Origin: Doryteuthis pealeii | Lineage: Eukaryota > Mollusca > Cephalopoda > Myopsida > Loliginidae | DNA: 64,000 bases | Direction: 5' to 3' | Assembly (NCBI GenBank): GCA_023376005.1 | Contig: CM042142.1 | Location: 55,659,762 to 55,723,761, forward strand | Part shown: piece by piece, positions 25,601-35,745 of the stretch | How positions within the stretch are numbered: position 1 is the first letter of the stretch | How the letters are laid out: every line of letters starts with the position of its first letter | Position numbers and translations under genes: made by a program | Notes under the pieces: generated by a model | Told to the model about the DNA's origin: nothing | What the model saw: the letters and a program-made list of their open reading frames with translations, nothing else | The model's database searches: none

Positions 25601-25858
25601 TGCAAAACAATATTGATTGCTCCAATATCAACAATTCATAATGTTTATTAAATGCAATTTTCCTTAAATAAGACTCTTGTATGTTTGGGAATTATATAAA
25701 CATTGGCAATAAAAGTCCTTTTCTGACATTAACATAATAGATTTTTTAAAAAAATATTTTATTTTTTAACTACAAATTTCTATGGTTAGAAAGAAAAATG
25801 CTTGAACTTATTCCAATGAATTGAATAGTATTTGTGAGCCAACATGAATTGTTTGAAT

Positions 25859-25921
25859 TTTTTTTTTTTTTTTTTTAATTTAAGCTTTCCGGCTAGAACT
25901 TATTACATTATCATATGAAGG

Positions 25922-25955
<34 letters not shown>
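25859..25955. repeat. poly(T) tracts
   Basis: Two long T runs (25859-25876 and 25922-25955) in AT-rich unique DNA. No retroposon body found next to them. Confidence 0.9.
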
Positions 25956-25960
<5 letters not shown>

Positions 25961-26385
25961 TACATAAATTTAAATTAAAAAAAATAAAAAAGTTTACTTA
26001 ACTCGAGAAAAGCCTAGTTTAATAGTTAATTTCACTATTTATAGCATACACTGTTTTCTGCTCAAATTATTTAAGCCAATAGATTCTTCAAACATTTTGA
26101 ACTTTAAACTCGTGAGGATTTTTTAATGTGGCATCATTTAATAACATCCTTTTGGCTGTCTTTTGTAATATATTGTCAGTTTAATGAATGACCCTCCTTG
26201 GGTAAGGCCAAATATAACCTTGTCTTGGACCAGTGTCACTAGTTTCAGGCTTGCCTCACTTCATCTGAAGACAAGAACTGAAGGAAACACTACACTTGCA
26301 TTCAGAAGTTTGGAGAAATCCAAAAGATGGTTCAGTCTGACATGCAAATCCCTCTACTGCAAGCAGGATTCTATGCAAGGTCAAA

Positions 26386-26636
26386 TTAAAAAAAAAAAAA
26401 AAAAAAAAAAAATTTTATAAAGAGTACAGCTGGTTTGAATTCAGTTTTCCTTCCAGGCTGCCTAAATAAAGCTAAAGAATCCAGTCTACTCTGCTATTTA
26501 CACATAGATGTCGGAAGAAGGAATGGATTCATACCTTTCCCAAGGACATTAGCATGAAGTTAAATACAGTGTCATTCAGAATTGGAACTTAGGTCACCTA
26601 TTTCATTTCCTTCAATGATAACCATTACACTAAGAC
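26386..26636 (-). mobile_element. poly(A) run and truncated SINE family A
   Basis: A 27-base poly(A) on the plus strand abuts a family A copy read on the minus strand from 26418 to 26636 ('tggtttgaattcagttttcc' ... 'ataaccattacactaag'). The family 3' end is replaced by the A run, suggesting insertion or recombination at that point. Confidence 0.65.
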
Positions 26637-26676
26637 ATTATTTTTATCATATTATTATTTTTTTAAGTAGTCTACT

Positions 26677-26869
26677 GAGTGGCCTATTAGTTGGACAGCG
26701 ATCAAATCAGTCCCCTTTTGACTAATACTTGACCAGGTTGTTTTTGCATCTTGGATGGAGCGCTGCACCTTACCACTTTACTGCACAGATCCAAGCCGTG
26801 CTACTCGTGTGCTGAGTTGGCAAACTCAGAACCTTTTGGTTCTTAGGCTCAACCAGTAGAGCATCTGTC
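26677..26869 (-). mobile_element. tRNA-derived SINE family B, diverged
   Basis: In reverse: tail ('cccttttgactaatac'), 'ttactgcacagatcc' block, and a head with A box complement 'ctcaaccagtagagc'. The B-box region is degraded. Confidence 0.65.
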
Positions 26870-27416
26870 TAACTGAAAGTAATTTGTTTTAAAACAAAGA
26901 ATTTCAAGAGAAAATAATCAAGCTTTTAGAAGTGTTAGTTCTATAGTTGTTTACTCAATAAATATACAGTTATTGAAGTGTGATACCAAGTAACATAGAA
27001 TGATGACAGTTTAATGTGATGTTAAATGGAAATGCAACTATAACCTAGTTATAGGCCAAATATTGATATCAACATTAAGAAGAAAGCCTATCTCTAACAC
27101 CTGTAGGTATTAAATATGCACATTCTTCCATAAAATGCTCTAATTTCCTAAGAACTTTATAGTTCCAAGCTCCACTGATAGAGAATCAAACCAAATGCAA
27201 AGTAATACACAAAGACAATGAATGCGTAATCTTTGTATGAAATTTAAATTCTTTTTTTTTTTTTTTTATGTATGATTTGTGAGCAAATAGTTTGAGTAAT
27301 TGCTAGGACATGAGACAAAAGTTAGTTTATGATTTTTCTTCAGATGTATGTTTTGGAAATGGTTTTGTTTTATGTTTATGTATATTTTATATATACCTCC
27401 AAGCAGTAAATTATAT
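26870..27416. other. no recognisable gene
   Basis: AT-rich unique sequence with a poly(T) run at about 27252-27267. Nothing else seen. Confidence 0.6.
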
Positions 27417-27654
27417 GTATTTACCAACCCCTCCGCATAAGCAGGATGTGACACATGGATAATTTCTTAAGTAGAGTTTAATGAGTTTGGATTCAGTTTT
27501 CCTTCTCTTAGACTGCATTACCAAGGTCAAAGAGCCCAGTCTGCCAATAGCTAGAGAGAGAATAGTTGGGTTCATACCTTTCCCAAGGATTTGTCCAGGA
27601 TTTGAACTCGGTTGCAGAGTCTATTTTTTATGATAACTATTACCCAGCACACCT
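27417..27654 (-). mobile_element. SINE family A with internal deletion
   Basis: Clear family 3' end ('ttaccaacccctccgcataa' in reverse) and head. Part of the middle around the 'tgccctgctatttacc' and 'gctatgtgaaatgc' blocks is deleted. Confidence 0.75.
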
Positions 27655-28141
27655 AGGTATGAGATTCTACTGTCAATTTCAACAATTTCAAATACTTTTA
27701 TATTACTTTCTTTTATAGTGTGTGGTGTGTGTGTATATATATATATATATGTTACAGGGTCAAGGTTTGTGCAATCAGTCATGATATATTTCACTGAGTG
27801 CAGCTTGGCATATAGGTTGATCTTTTCCTTTTTAAGCAAGTATGAATATGAAGCTGGCTCAAAATAGTCGAGCAAGAGGCTGAGCTGACCCTGGGCCCAG
27901 GCCTTTATGTGTTGTTGATGAAACTGACCTTGATATCATCAATTGCATTGGATTGCTGTGCATGGTTTGCCTTCATTCAGGATACAGTGAATTTGCTGGG
28001 TGGAATCAGCTCAACCGACCCATGGTGAATGCCATCACAGATAGAGATAGAATTGGTCAGATGTTTGTAACCTATGCAGAGTTGAGATTGTGTTACATCC
28101 TGTTTGCTCACTTTATTTTAACTTTTTCTTTTCTTTTTTTT

Positions 28142-28175
<34 letters not shown>

Positions 28176-28474
28176 GCATTCTCCTATATCGAAAATTTAT
28201 TACTAATTACTGTGTTTTTACTATTCCCACTGGATATAATTGTTTATTCACCTTTTTAGGCTTGTGGTCCTGTAAGTGTGTGTCACGCTGCAGGCCACTT
28301 GCTGCAGGTTGATGTCTCCAGTGAACCTGCTTGTTCAAACTTCCTGTGCCCATGTTGTGTTGTTTGATCTACAGGAAGAGCTGGTTCAGACTTCTCTCGG
28401 TTCTGGCTGGGTCTGAAGATGACAAAATGTATCAGCTGTCAACTAGTCAACCACCTCAATAACTATGAAACACT
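27655..28474. other. no recognisable gene
   Basis: Holds a short (TG)/(TA) tract at 27719-27750, a long poly(T) at 28137-28175 and otherwise unique sequence. An ORF at 27953-28312 runs through the poly(T) as poly-Phe and is not supported. Confidence 0.6.
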
Positions 28475-29175
28475 TGTTAACGTGCATATAACAATACTTT
28501 ATTTATTATACAATGACTAAGTTCATGTACAACAACAACAAAGGGGTTTCAGTGTCGAAGTTGGAATTAGTCAGTTGACTGGCAATATACAGCTAATTAA
28601 TTCTGGCTGAAATGGTCAAGTTCAGGATTTTTGGCAAGATGGCGGCAAAGCGGCAGAAAAGCAGTGGCCCAAGGGCTTTGTCTTCTTGCTATGGAATCAG
28701 CTTTTGATTTGCTCTGTTCCCTTTTATGGGGTCCAGACCCCTGAACATACGCTCTGATTGGCCAGCTAATAGAAATGCCGGACCATGGCCTCACAGCGTA
28801 ATCATCTGGGAGGAGTAGAAAAGCCCCCCCACCCCAGGTAGCGTTTGATTGGATGGCCAATCAAAACCATGGGCTTGGGTTGCACAACTTGGAGAAAGGG
28901 GGAATTCCACCCCACTTTTCTTTGATTGGTGAGTCACTCGATAGTATTTTTATCTTAGTAATGGCCTTGTGCCAGACTTTGAGTTGTAATCTGCCATAAG
29001 TTTTTACTTAGCTGAACTTATAATTTGAAATGGATATATATTTTTTATTTATTTAAATCAAAATTTAAGAATGACTTTTTCAAAAATTTCTTTGTTTAAT
29101 AATTTCGTTCTTCGTTAATGGTAACTTTTGATTTGACCTTTGAAGAAACCCAGTATAGGGGTTTGTGGGTCAACA
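28475..29175 (-). mobile_element. candidate solo LTR (minus orientation)
   Basis: The segment starts TGTTAACG and can end ...CAACA. On the minus strand it has several CCAAT motifs (complements of attgg at about 28757, 28851, 28923), then a TATA-like cataaaag near 28725, and an AATAAA about 25 bases before the 3' end (tttatt on plus near 28500). This order matches a retroviral-type LTR. No target-site duplication or internal domain was found, so an unrelated promoter remains possible. An ORF at 28597-28860 is not supported. Confidence 0.3.
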
Positions 29176-29544
29176 GGTGTGACTTTTAATATTATCATTA
29201 CAATCTTACAAAAGGAATATAACTAACTAACTTTTAATAAATTATCCAAATTAATGTTAAGTATTTAATTTAATATCACCAGTAACTTTATAACATTATG
29301 ATAGTGTTATAGGATCTTGAGTTCTTGATCAAGGGTTTATTTAGGGTTGATTTATGTGGCTGTTTCTACTTGATGTTTTATTGGTATGTGTTGATGAATT
29401 CTGTCTATTTTCTGATCATTTCCCAAATTGTTTTTAATTTGGTAGCAGAATCTGCTGATATCCTTTCCAACATTCTCTTTTGCTGCTTTCACTAATTTTC
29501 AAGCCTTTATCCTCCATTGTTTGTAATTGATGACAAATTAAAGT

Positions 29545-29935
29545 GACAATGCTTCCACACCATAGTTATATCAGTGCTACTGTATGGCTGCACCACTTGT
29601 ACCCTAACAAAGTGACTAGAGAATAAGCTAGATGGAAGCTGTACAAGAATGCTGTGTGTGATATTAAATTAATCATAGAAACAACACCTAAAAGAAAGCA
29701 ACCTATCCGACAAACCATCCATGTGACACGAACAAGACTTACTGGGCACTACTGGAGAAGCAACGATGAAGTCGTGTGATGTTCTCCTATGAAAACCAGC
29801 ACATGGACACATCAGAGTTGACCGCCCAGCAAAGATGTACATTGACCAGCTTGTGTGGATACTGGACACAACACAGAGGACCTCCTGCGAGCAATGAACA
29901 AGAGGGACGGTTGGTGAGATTTTCATTTGATTAGA
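29545..29935 (+). pseudogene. RTE-like LINE 3' fragment, reverse-transcriptase C-terminus
   Basis: Frames in succession give SVLLYGCTTCTLTK, then RKQPIRQTIHVTRTRLTGH, then AKMYIDQLVW, the conserved end of RTE-type reverse transcriptases seen again at 35236, 45264 and 48893. Frameshifted and broken, and the (GAT)n tail is lost. Confidence 0.65.
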
Positions 29936-30224
29936 GATGCTGACAGGTATGCGTCCTGACGCATAAAAAAACCTAAAAGGATGCAGTAAAGTCATATTTA
30001 TGCGTCCCAGTGTTTTTCTTTTTTCTTCTTTTGTTAATTTAAGCTAACTGTAAATACATTTCAAGTTTCTTAGAAACGAATTTGCACAGGATAATTACAA
30101 GGTAGGAATTAGACGGCTTTAGTTGTTTCCCAGATCATAAATAAAAACCCTACAATTTATTAAGAAACTTTCGTTGGGACTCATCAAATTTTCCGGGACT
30201 CATTCAAAGCAAATATGTGCGTCC
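29936..30224. other. no recognisable gene
   Basis: Unique AT-rich sequence with a repeated motif 'gcgtcc(c/t)' around tgcgtcc at 29949, 30001 and 30215. Function unknown. Confidence 0.4.
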
Positions 30225-31330
30225 CAGGACTCACTAAATCAAAAAGCTATCAGCATCACTGGATATCCATGCTACTAGCGCAACATTATGATGGTTTTGT
30301 TGATTCCTTGGTCAATTTTCTTATTGCTGTTATTCAAAGTCTTATTGCTTCTTTACATTCATTATTGTACCAAGTCTTGTTTCGTCTGCTTGGAGTTGAG
30401 ATTTTGGGAGTGTATTTTGCTATGACTATTAGGGTTTTGTAATTTTATGCTGTGCCTATGCTTTTTACATTCAGTTCACCATTACATAGGTTTTAAAATT
30501 TTTCCCAGTCTGCTTTCTTCAGTTTTATCCGAGGACGATATTCAGTGATTCTACTTCATTATTTCTAAGTGTCATACGGAAGTGGTCACTGCCACGTGTA
30601 TCCTTATGTACGTTCCAGGTGAAATCTGAATAAATAGTTGGACTGCATACCGTTTGGTCAATTATTGATGTTTCCGTTTGCTGGATTGGTGTGTGTTAGT
30701 ATTTTTTTTATTCATTGAAAAGGCATAGTTTGTTATATAAAGGCAGTGTGTATGTATGCATATCTGGATAAAACGACAAAATAAATATATATACACATTG
30801 AATATCACAATTCTTGCTTTTTGTACAAAAATTATGAAGATTTGGTTTATATTCGAAGATATTTGAAAATTAAAATATACATAGAAATAGCATTGAAATT
30901 CTACTTAAAAATTGTCCCGCATTTGTGAATCTCAAAGTTTTTAAAAAAATTATTAACCAGGTATTTTTTACCCCCACTCACACTGACTCGGGTCACAATG
31001 GGTAGCCGCTTTTAGTCTGTCATAAATTTTTCTGTGGTACTATCTTTTTTTATTTATTTCCTTCTATTCCCAAATGATATTATTGCTGTTAACATCCCCA
31101 AGGAGGATGTCGGGTTTGAATAATTGGTTTATTAGATCTATCAGCTTGTCTTGGTCTATTTGCTCATCGTGTGGTTGGATGTACAAAGAACGTACGCTGG
31201 CTGTTTTCTCACAGCAATTGTCTGTAGATTGGTATTTATATCAATTTTACTCTGGGGCATGTCATTTTTTATTAGCACGGTTACACCTTCCCCCAGAATC
31301 CCTGAGTGATATGTTGTGAATGTTGGAAAA
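30225..31330 (-). pseudogene. Jockey-like LINE endonuclease relic, split by a Helitron
   Basis: On the minus strand the reading passes GVTVLIKNDMPQSKIDIN, then SLYIQPHDEQIDQDKL, DILLGDVNSNNIIW and TTEKFMTD. After an interruption it continues NKLCLFNE, then SIIDQTVCSPTIYSDF, RGSDHFRMTL and KTWYNNECKEAIR. This is the order of motifs in the apurinic-like endonuclease of Jockey-group non-LTR retrotransposons, including the GDxN and SDHF catalytic signatures. Frameshifts and stops mean it is dead. The break between TTEKFMTD and NKLCLF coincides exactly with the 280 bp insertion at 30736-31015. Confidence 0.7.
30736..31015 (+). mobile_element. short non-autonomous Helitron copy
   Basis: Homologous over its length to the element at 43539-44223: 'atataaagg(a)cag' near the start, the shared 'aaatatatatacacatt' and 'gctttttgt' blocks, 'tatattcga' and a 3' end 'gggtagccg' before CTTTTAG. 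The first about 9 bases (TC end) are missing and the CTAG end carries two extra T. It is flanked by A on the left and T on the right. Removing it restores the LINE codons M-T-D-N-K-L, as expected for a Helitron that inserts between A and T without duplication. Confidence 0.65.
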
Positions 31331-31833
31331 AAAAAACCTTCGATCATAAGGGAGTAAAAAAAGAACGAGGGTATAGAATCTATAGGGAGTTCAGAAGAAA
31401 ACATAAATCCTTTGAGTTTTCATATCATCATACGTTACGGCAGTGTCATCAGACTGTACGAGCAACCGGCTGTCTTTGCTGAAAAACTGTCATTCTTGGT
31501 TTTTACCAAGACCTCTCATCAGGTTAGGATGTGACACGAGATCTTTTTAAAGTGGGAAGCCACACACAAACCGAAGCTCATGCGTGGCAAAAAAACAAAA
31601 AAAAAACCCACGGATCATGCTGTTCTTTCGAGAGGAACCGCCTCAGCATTTATGCCTCTCAGCCTCCGAACCACTTCAGCCAACAGGGGTGACAATAGTT
31701 TTACTATGAGCCACCACTCACGTACGTGGTTAACAATCCTGGTTTCACGAACCCCTGGTACTATCGAGTCGATCAACAATCCTTTCTAGGGTAACAGTAA
31801 CAGCCTTTCATTATATCAATTTCCAAACGTTCG
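31331..31833. other. unassigned stretch with a SINE A 3' fragment
   Basis: Contains a short piece of the family A SINE 3' end ('ggatgtgacacgagatc', about 31527-31545). A moderately GC-rich segment (31600-31790) has a 69-codon ORF that I do not recognise and do not support as a gene. Confidence 0.35.
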
Positions 31834-31929
31834 GGTAACGCTATTGATCAGTATACAATATCGAATGATCATAGAAGAATGGTCTGGTAACGCTATTGAT
31901 CAGTATACAATATCAAACGATCATCTGAC
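31834..31929. repeat. two-copy tandem repeat, 52 bp period
   Basis: ggtaacgctattgatcagta... begins at 31834 and again at 31886, with a few mismatches near the right end. Contains the palindrome tgatca. Confidence 0.75.
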
Positions 31930-32163
31930 TCCCTTCCTTGTCATCTGAAGTCTTTTTTGATATGAAAGGCGGACCTGCGCATATCTCCTCCCGGTAAAAA
32001 GGTATAAATTCCGCAGATCTTGACTTCAATATTTCATATTAGACGCTGCCACTCCAGCCAATGCCATCCACATGAGTAGAAGGCCCAACCCTCAAATATT
32101 TTTTCTACAATGTGGTTGTATTGTTAATTTTTAAAAAAATCAATTTTCGGACCATATTAATTT

Positions 32164-32349
32164 TAGGCACCCTTTTGATCTCGATTAAGAAAGGACATGT
32201 TTTTCGTTTACACCGTCAATATCCGGTTGTTTGTTAGGGGTTAGTTTTATAATTAAAAAAAATCTAAAAATCGTCTGTTAAAACAACCGGATATTGACGG
32301 TGTAAATAAAAAACATGTCCTTTCTTAATCGAGATCAAAAAGGTGCCTA
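32164..32349. mobile_element. 186 bp hairpin MITE flanked by TA
   Basis: About 69 bp at the left (taggcacc...ccggttgttt) is reverse-complemented at the right (32281-32349) with only about three mismatches, leaving a loop of roughly 48 bp. The inverted repeats begin GGCACC next to a TA on each side, the target signature of Tc1/mariner-type elements. Non-coding, presumably mobilised in trans. I do not recognise the family. Confidence 0.7.
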
Positions 32350-32417
32350 AAGGTCATATAGTCGCGATTTTTTTCAAAAAAGTTTCTTTGATACTAATAA
32401 CAGCTGAGTTGCCATTC

Positions 32418-32760
32418 CTGTTTCCCCGAAAATAAGATCTACCTGCAAAATAAGACCTAGCGTGATTTTTCAGGAGGATTTTGATATAAGCCCTCCCCTT
32501 AAAATAAACCCTAGTTGATAGCGGCAGACAGACGAAAGAAATAAGCATTCTTCACAATCACATCATGCGATGCAAACACTATTTTTGAATGAATTGTCGT
32601 TGATGAGTTTTTAATTAGAAATTTTGTAATTTCTACTTCTTAATAGTCGTTTTTCGATACATGAAAAATAAGCCACCCCCCTCCCGAAAATAAGGCTTAG
32701 TCTTATATTTCTGAATGAAAATGAATATAAGCCCTGTCGTATTTTCGGAGAAACACTGTA
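32418..32760 (+). mobile_element. MITE family F (TTTCCCCGAAAATAAG ends)
   Basis: The left end tgtttccccgaaaataag and right end 'tattttcggagaaacac' are inverted copies of each other. The interior ('gcgtgatttttcagga', 'gacgaaagaaataagcattc', 'ttcacaatcacatcatgcga') matches the copy at 61543-61800 in opposite orientation. This copy carries about 100 extra bases after position 32580. Confidence 0.7.
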
Positions 32761-32872
32761 GTAGTAATTTATTGTAATTTTGTTTCAATATACAGCAATT
32801 CCATTTAATTTTTCTGTATCCCATGCTTGTTGATATTTTTCTTTGGTACTATTTCTCGGAATTTTTTTTTAG

Positions 32873-33010
32873 ATGAGGCTTGATAATGTGTATTATTCGG
32901 AGTATTTTCCTCATCTTTATTGTTATATAGACTACGTTTCGGCCGATTTGCTCCCCGGCCTTCTTCGGGCGTTTCTTGTCGAACTCTGGAACCTTCTTGT
33001 CGAACTGGAA
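32873..33010 (+). mobile_element. Penelope-like repeat E, one arm
   Basis: Left arm of the foldback family: 'attcggagtattttcctcat', 'acgtttcggccga', 'ccggccttcttcgggcgttt'. The right arm is missing and the following unique sequence runs to 33187. Confidence 0.55.
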
Positions 33011-33187
33011 GCTTTCATGTCTTATTTGGGTGCCTTCATGGAACTTCGAACTGAACACTTTATCCAATTCATGGAGCTAGACTGTTCTCATTCCGTTAAC
33101 CATGGCCGGATACAAATGTTAAATTATGTTAAGTATTCTGTTATTATCGCCCTTGGCCAAGATTAAATCTGCGACCTAGAGAAGAAT

Positions 33188-33478
33188 GTCACTTAGAACG
33201 GTATTAACGTCATGTGTTCGCGAAGCTTCTCAAGTTTAACAAGAAACACCTGAAGAAGACCGGAGGACACATCTGTCGAAACGTTGTGTATATAACAAAA
33301 AAGATGTCACTTAGAACGGTATTGACGCCATGTTGTTCTGCTGGAAGGTTTCGTGTTCGCGAAGGTTCCCAAGTTTGACAAGAAACACCATGAAGAAGAC
33401 CGGAGGACACATCAACCGAAACGTTGTGTATATAACAATAAAGATGAAGACAATAGTCCGAATAATACACATTTTTGG
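33188..33478. mobile_element. Penelope-like repeat E, tandemly duplicated right arm
   Basis: A unit starting gtcacttagaacggtatt occurs at 33188 and again at 33306. Each includes 'gaagaagaccggaggacaca' and 'cgaaacgttgtgtatataac'; only the second continues into 'gaagacaatagtccgaataa'. The first unit keeps CTGAAGA, while the second reads CATGAAGA. Confidence 0.6.
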
Positions 33479-33760
33479 GTACTCTTCCAATATGTGATCT
33501 ACCGAAGGTTTGTGATCTACTATTGATCTACTATTCATGGCATGTGATCTACTAGGAAAAAAAAGGGTTAGTTTAATGGGAAAATAATGGGTAGATCACA
33601 TTGGATTAGAAACCACTTGGTAGATCACATTGGAATAGCACCAATTATTGTTTGGATTTTATATTTTCTAGTTAAATGTAGGATAATCTTAGTTTAGTGT
33701 TTTACCTTTTGTTTAATTGCCATCTATTCTCTTTTGTTTCGTCAAGGTGTTTTGATATTT

Positions 33761-33983
33761 AGTATTATCTGCGTTATTCGGACTATTGTCCTCATCTTCA
33801 TTGTTATTTGTACAACGTTTCGGCCAATATACCCTCCGGCCTTCTTTAGGTATTTCTTGTCGGACTCTGGAACCTTCTCGGACTCGGGAAATACCTGAAG
33901 AAGGCCGTAGAGTATATCGGCCGAAACGTTGTACAAATAACAATGAAGATGGGGACAATAGTCCGAATAACGCAGATAATACT
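33761..33983. mobile_element. Penelope-like foldback element, complete hairpin
   Basis: Two 96 bp arms (33761-33856 and 33888-33983) are reverse complements with about six mismatches around a 31 bp spacer. Each arm holds CTGAAGA-(A)GGCC...GGCC-GAAAC followed by a GTTGT/ACAAT hairpin. The motif pair 'GAAGAAGGCC' and 'GGCCGAAACGTTG' recalls terminal regions of Penelope-like retroelements, some of which carry hammerhead ribozymes. Family assignment is from memory; the foldback itself is seen directly. Short ORFs on both strands are by-products of the symmetry. Confidence 0.6.
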
Positions 33984-34019
33984 AATCTTCAAGCCTCATC
34001 TCAAACATTCAGAGAAATA

Positions 34020-34720
34020 GTTTTGATATTTGTTTACGATTTTTGGTCGGTTGTGGAGTGTCATCCATTCTTTCAATTTTTTTTTAAATTAAAAAAAAAA
34101 AAAATTTTGTGGTCGGGGCGTTAACTTGGTTTGGGTTTGTAGTTTTTTGACAGTGATCTTGTTTCGGGTAGAATATATTCCTTGAGTCTTTCTTCCCAGT
34201 GTTATTTTATCTCGAAAATTGGTAGGCGGATATGTGATCTTTGTGGTTTGTATTGTTAAGAGTTTTAACGAGGGGGGAACTAGGCTAGTCATTGTTAGTA
34301 GTAATTTAGTTTCAGTCCACGGCAATTCCATTGAATTTTTCTTGTTTATACTTTTATATGGATTCTATATTTTCTAATTAAACGTAAGATAACCATGGTG
34401 TAGTGCTTTAACTTTTGTTTGTAGTTTTTGGTTAATTGCGGAGTGTCCTCCATTCTCTCCGGTTCGTCAAGGTGTCTTAACTTTTATTTAGGATTTTTGA
34501 TCGGTTGTGGAGTATCATCTATTCTTTCAAATTGCTCAAAGCTGTTTTTTGTGTGGGCGTTAAGTTGGTTTGGGTTTCTGGTATTTTGATTGGTTGATTT
34601 TGTTTCGGGTAGTTTGTTTCGCTTGAGTCGTTCTTTCAAGTGTTATTTATCTCGAAAATTGGTAGACGTATAGATGATCTTTGTGGGTTTAGTTTATGGT
34701 AATTATTTTAGTTGGAGATT
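34020..34720 (-). pseudogene. duplicated segment, possible Penelope-like ORF start
   Basis: About 230 bp at 34020-34260 is repeated with divergence at 34480-34705 ('cggttgtggagt', 'ggtttgggttt', 'tctcgaaaattggtag'), and flanking pieces at 33655-33760 and 34355-34480 also match. Minus-strand frames read LTPTQKTALSNLKE and LTNRREWRTL, which resemble the segment just before the ADKG motif of Penelope-like reverse transcriptases. No RT catalytic motif is present, so the assignment is tentative. Confidence 0.3.
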
Positions 34721-34815
34721 TATCTGTAATTATTATTTGTATTGCAATATGGGTGTTTGTTGTAAGTGTTTTGTTTATTATGTGGTTGTTGTTTGATAGG
34801 TTTCGGTAGAAAATA

Positions 34816-35112
34816 CAGGGTGACGGCAAAATAACTCCCTATTTAAAAAAAATCAAAACATTATTTATTTCTGAATCATTATTTTAAAAAAATGAATACG
34901 AGAAGAACACTCATAACATGGAGTTTTATTTAAAATTATATATGGGCACCAGCATTCACCACCAGCGTTTCAAGCCGCTCAGGAATCGCATCAACTAATC
35001 TTCTCAGGAGCTCTTGTGGAATGGCAAAAGTAAATTCTCGTATTCGTTCTTCAAATTCGTTGGATTCGTAGAGTAGACTTGCTCCTTCAAAAATCCCCAA
35101 AAACCGGTTTCA
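34816..35112 (-). pseudogene. mariner/IS630-type transposase C-terminal relic with terminal repeat
   Basis: Minus-strand frames read WGFLKEQVYSTNP then, after a frameshift, RIREFTFAIPQELLRRL and ERLETLVVNAGAHI before a stop. This is the C-terminus of a DDE_3/mariner-type transposase with the usual 'LDFFLWG..K..VY' to 'NGAHIE' progression. Past the stop, 'cagggtgacggcaaaataac' at 34816-34835 looks like the terminal inverted repeat. The other end was replaced by a LINE insertion at 35.2 kb. Confidence 0.6.
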
Positions 35113-35235
35113 CGTGAACTCTAGGAGGATCCTGATCGAACTATTTGGCCATGTCCACGTGAGTCCGAATGAATTCCAACAGATTAGCACTACGTCACAA
35201 ACAAGAATACTATACAACAGATCATTCTTGATAAA

Positions 35236-35515
35236 GGTATCATCATCATCATCATCATCATCACCAGGACACACTAGCGGCACGGATATCCATGACAATC
35301 TCTCATCAACCGTCCCTATGGCTCGTCGCCTCGAGTAGTCCTCTGCGCAGCATTCAGTATCCACGTAGAGTTGGTCAATGTACATATTTGCTGGACGGCC
35401 ACACTAGCGTGTCCATGTGCTGCCTTTCATAGGAGAACGTCACTTATTCTCCAGCGTGTCTTGTTTGTCTTATCCGGTTGGTTTGTGGGATATGAGGCAA
35501 GTGACCGTACAGCTA
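35236..35515 (-). pseudogene. RTE-like LINE 3' end with (GAT)n tail
   Basis: Minus-strand reading gives YIDQLYVDTECCAEDYSR, matching 45264-45540. It ends in a (TGA)n array (complement at 35239-35263). Short tandem-repeat tails are typical of RTE-clade LINEs. 5' truncated and frameshifted. Confidence 0.65.
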
Positions 35516-35571
35516 TACACTCACCTGATTTTGGTATTTCTTCTATCGGGTGAGTCAGAAACACTTGTTTG

Positions 35572-35745
35572 GTTCAAAGGGGCCTTTTTCCTCCCGGGCG
35601 ACACTTGTTCCCTCGCCTAAAAGGGGCGAGGGCTAGGTTTATTGGTCAGCGCCTGAGGCAACCCTGATGGGACCAAGCATTTTTTGTAACTGCCGAACAT
35701 GAGTTTTGTTTCGTGGGTCACTCACCACAATAAAATGAGTCAGGA
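35572..35745 (+). repeat. interspersed repeat family G
   Basis: Shares 'aaggggcgagggctaggttt', 'attggtcagcgcctgag' and 'tttgtttcgtgggtcactc' with 45960-46200. It contains a small GC hairpin (ccctcgcc..ggcgaggg). Unknown class. Confidence 0.5.

Noticed and set aside
27953..28312. 119-codon plus ORF
   Set aside because: Runs through a poly(T) tract; no motif.
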